DNA from: Thiohalobacter sp. | GTDB taxonomy: Bacteria; Pseudomonadota; Gammaproteobacteria; DSM-19610 | Direction: 5' to 3' | Assembly (NCBI GenBank): GCA_027080445.1 | Contig: JALWRY010000086.1 | Span: 1-8,346, forward strand | Length of the DNA stretch: 8,346 bases | Part shown: positions 6,524-8,346 of the stretch, piece by piece | Numbering within the stretch: position 1 is the stretch's first letter | Layout of the letters: each line of letters begins with the position of its first letter | Notes under the pieces: model-generated | Seen by the model: only the letters and a program-made list of their open reading frames with translations | What the model was told of the DNA's origin: nothing | Database searches by the model: none | Made by a program: the position numbers and the translations under genes

Positions 6524-7666
6524 ATGAACGACAAGCCGTTGCTTTCTTTTTTGCTGACCTTTCTGTTACTGACCAGCAGTCTCCTGCATGCGGCCACCCC
6601 CGTACCCAAACCACCGTCGGTAGGCGCGAAAAGTTACCTGCTGGAAGACTTCCACAGTGGCCAGACTATCGCCGAGAAAAATGCCGATCAACGACTTGAA
6701 CCGGCCAGCATCACCAAGCTGATGAGCGCCTACGTGGTCTTCAACGAAATCCGTAACGGCACCCTGTCGCTGGAAGACAAGGTACGTATCAGTAAAAAGG
6801 CCTGGCGCACCGAAGGGTCGCGCATGTTCGTCGAAGTCAACACGCAGGTCAGCGTCGCCAAGCTGATCAGGGGCATGATCATACAATCCGGCAATGACGC
6901 CACGGTGGCGCTGGCCGAGCAGGTTGCCGGTACAGAGGAAGGCTTCGCCTCGTTGATGAACCACTATGCGCAACAACTGGGCATGACCAACAGCCATTTC
7001 GTCAACAGCACCGGCCTGCCACACAAGGACCACTACACCACGGCACGCGACATCGCGCGTCTCGCACGCGCGTTGATCAGGGAATTCCCCGAGTATTACA
7101 ACTTGTACTCACAACGCAGCTTCACCTATAACGGTATCACCCAGTACAACCGCAACAAGCTGTTATGGCGTGATGAATCTGTCGATGGACTGAAGACCGG
7201 CCACACCGATTCCGCCGGTTACTGTCTGGTGACCTCGGCCAAACGCAAGGGCATGCGCCTGATCAGTGTCGTGCTCGGCACAAAAAGCGAAGAAGCCCGC
7301 GCTGATATCAGCCAGGCATTACTCAATTACGGATTCCGTTTTTTCGAAACACACAAACTCTACGACAGCGGGACAAAACTCACCAGCACGCGGGTCTGGA
7401 AGGGTGCTGCTGAATCCGTCGACCTGGGACTGGCCGAAACGCTCTATGTCACTATCCCGCGTGGCGAGTACAAGCACCTTGACGCCTCGATGCAACTACA
7501 GAAACAGATTATCGCACCGGTCACAAAAGGCCAGACGCTGGGTCGTGTAGTGATCCGTCTGGGTGACAAACTGGTCACGGAGAAAGACCTGACCGCGCTG
7601 AATGCGGTTCCGGAAGGCAGCTTCTGGCAGCGTATTGTCGACGAAGCCCTGCTGTACTTTGAATAG
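6524..7666 (+). CDS. dacA: D-alanyl-D-alanine carboxypeptidase, PBP5/PBP6 family
   Basis: This periplasmic penicillin-binding protein removes the terminal D-Ala from pentapeptide stems and so limits cross-linking. The 380-residue product has a signal peptide (about residues 1-23, ending LLHA). The SxxK motif is S62-I-T-K65, the SxN motif S122-G-N124 and the third motif K224-T-G226 in LKTGHTDSAGY. STGLPHKDHYTTARDIARLA is also typical of this peptidase family. A beta-rich C-terminal domain follows, ending in an amphipathic stretch, FWQRIVDEALLYFE, the usual membrane-attachment helix of PBP5-like proteins. AGGA (6514-6517) precedes the ATG by six bases. The gene is separated from rlpA by 62 bases carrying a possible promoter, and dat follows after ten bases. 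In pseudomonads the equivalent neighbour is called dacC. Confidence 0.96.
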   Translation: MNDKPLLSFLLTFLLLTSSLLHAATPVPKPPSVGAKSYLLEDFHSGQTIAEKNADQRLEPASITKLMSAYVVFNEIRNGTLSLEDKVRISKKAWRTEGSRMFVEVNTQVSVAKLIRGMIIQSGNDATVALAEQVAGTEEGFASLMNHYAQQLGMTNSHFVNSTGLPHKDHYTTARDIARLARALIREFPEYYNLYSQRSFTYNGITQYNRNKLLWRDESVDGLKTGHTDSAGYCLVTSAKRKGMRLISVVLGTKSEEARADISQALLNYGFRFFETHKLYDSGTKLTSTRVWKGAAESVDLGLAETLYVTIPRGEYKHLDASMQLQKQIIAPVTKGQTLGRVVIRLGDKLVTEKDLTALNAVPEGSFWQRIVDEALLYFE

Positions 7667-7676
7667 GCCATAGCCT

Positions 7677-8346
7677 GTGAGCATTGTCTACCTGAACGGT
7701 GATTTTCTGCCGCTTGAAGAGGCCTGCGTTTCAGTTACCGACCGCGGTTTCCTGTTCGGCGACGGTGTATATGAAGTTATACCGGCCTATGGTGGCCGCC
7801 TGTTCCGTCTGCCACACCATTTACAACGGCTGCAGAACAGCCTCGACGGCATCCAGCTGTCAAACCCGCTCAGTGAAGCGGCGTGGGAACAACTGCTGGA
7901 AGAACTGCTGGTACGCAACCGGGACCGTGCCGGGCGCCATAACGACCAGTCGGTCTACCTGCAGGTCACACGCGGCACGGCGGAAAAACGCGACCATAAC
8001 TTCCCCGCCGAAATACATCACACGGTTTATGCCGCCAGCAACCCGATACCCGAGCCGGACCCGGACCTTGCCCGCAATGGTGTCGCCGCGGTTACCCTGG
8101 ATGATATTCGCTGGGCCTGGTGCAACATCAAGGCCATCACCCTGCTGCCCAACGTCTTGCTGCGTCAACAGGCCGGTGAACGCGGTGCGGCCGAAGCCAT
8201 CCTCATTCGAGACGGACACGCCATTGAAGCCTCGTCCAGTAATATCTTCATCGTTCAGGATGGCATCATTATCACGCCGCCAAAGAGCCAGGTCATGTTG
8301 CCGGGTATCACCCGCGACCTGGTACTGGAACTTGCCGAACAACATG
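7677..8346 (+). CDS. dat: D-amino acid aminotransferase (3' truncated by window end)
   Basis: This is a fold-type IV pyridoxal-phosphate aminotransferase; 223 codons are present and the reading frame is still open at the window edge. Members convert D-Ala plus 2-oxoglutarate to pyruvate plus D-Glu in the cytoplasm. The N-terminal VTDRGFLFGDGVYEV, the cofactor lysine K152 in WCNIKAITLLPN, and E184 in EASSSNIF are visible; the 32-residue K-to-E spacing equals that of Bacillus D-amino acid transaminase (K145, E177). R105-D-H107 after QVTRGT matches the RxH motif that binds the substrate carboxylate in D-specific enzymes, with one inserted residue, and argues against branched-chain aminotransferase or aminodeoxychorismate lyase. 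The GTG start, ten bases after dacA, has only a weak Shine-Dalgarno match (TAGG at 7664-7667), suggesting coupling to dacA. Substrate specificity is inferred from motifs. Confidence 0.88.
   Translation, partial: MSIVYLNGDFLPLEEACVSVTDRGFLFGDGVYEVIPAYGGRLFRLPHHLQRLQNSLDGIQLSNPLSEAAWEQLLEELLVRNRDRAGRHNDQSVYLQVTRGTAEKRDHNFPAEIHHTVYAASNPIPEPDPDLARNGVAAVTLDDIRWAWCNIKAITLLPNVLLRQQAGERGAAEAILIRDGHAIEASSSNIFIVQDGIIITPPKSQVMLPGITRDLVLELAEQH

Noticed and set aside
1..8346. Mobile elements, CRISPR arrays, tRNA or rRNA genes
   Set aside because: No repeats with regular spacing, transposase motifs or recognisable structural RNA sequences were seen; conserved cell-wall genes fill nearly all of the window.

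Overview
The window comes from a GC-rich proteobacterium, most likely a gammaproteobacterium. The evidence is gene order and protein similarity: mreBCD joins mrdA-rodA directly, followed by a family 3 lytic transglycosylase, rlpA, a PBP5-type dacA and a D-amino acid aminotransferase. The rodA-sltB1/mltB-rlpA-dac order is familiar from Pseudomonas and relatives; in E. coli the mre and mrd loci are separate. I cannot place the genus from this sequence. All nine genes lie on the + strand and are packed almost without gaps. The only spacing above 50 bases is the 62 bases before dacA, so there is no gene-free stretch over 300 bases.

Layout: (1) 1-182, the 3' end of mreB. (2) 183-222, a short spacer with a GC-rich hairpin and a Shine-Dalgarno sequence. 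(3) mreC, mreD, mrdA (PBP2) and rodA, linked by GTGA and ATGA overlaps or a 3-base gap. (4) A murein-processing group, mltB then rlpA, overlapping by 23 bases. (5) A 62-base spacer with a plausible sigma70 promoter, an inverted repeat and a nearby perfect 16-bp palindrome. (6) dacA, then a D-amino acid aminotransferase gene (dat) cut off by the window end.

Together the genes form a cell-elongation and peptidoglycan-maturation cluster. MreB filaments with MreC and MreD position and activate the RodA glycosyltransferase and PBP2 transpeptidase pair. MltB and RlpA cleave glycan strands, PBP5 trims terminal D-Ala from stem peptides, and Dat would interconvert D-Ala and D-Glu, both peptidoglycan building blocks.

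This is largely a conserved housekeeping locus, and I do not see a new biological system in it. Points worth a second look are the apparent AUC start of mreC behind a hairpin and a three-codon minimal ORF, a Cys-for-Asp change at the predicted PBP2 zinc site, the palindromic elements before dacA, and the placement of dat next to dacA.
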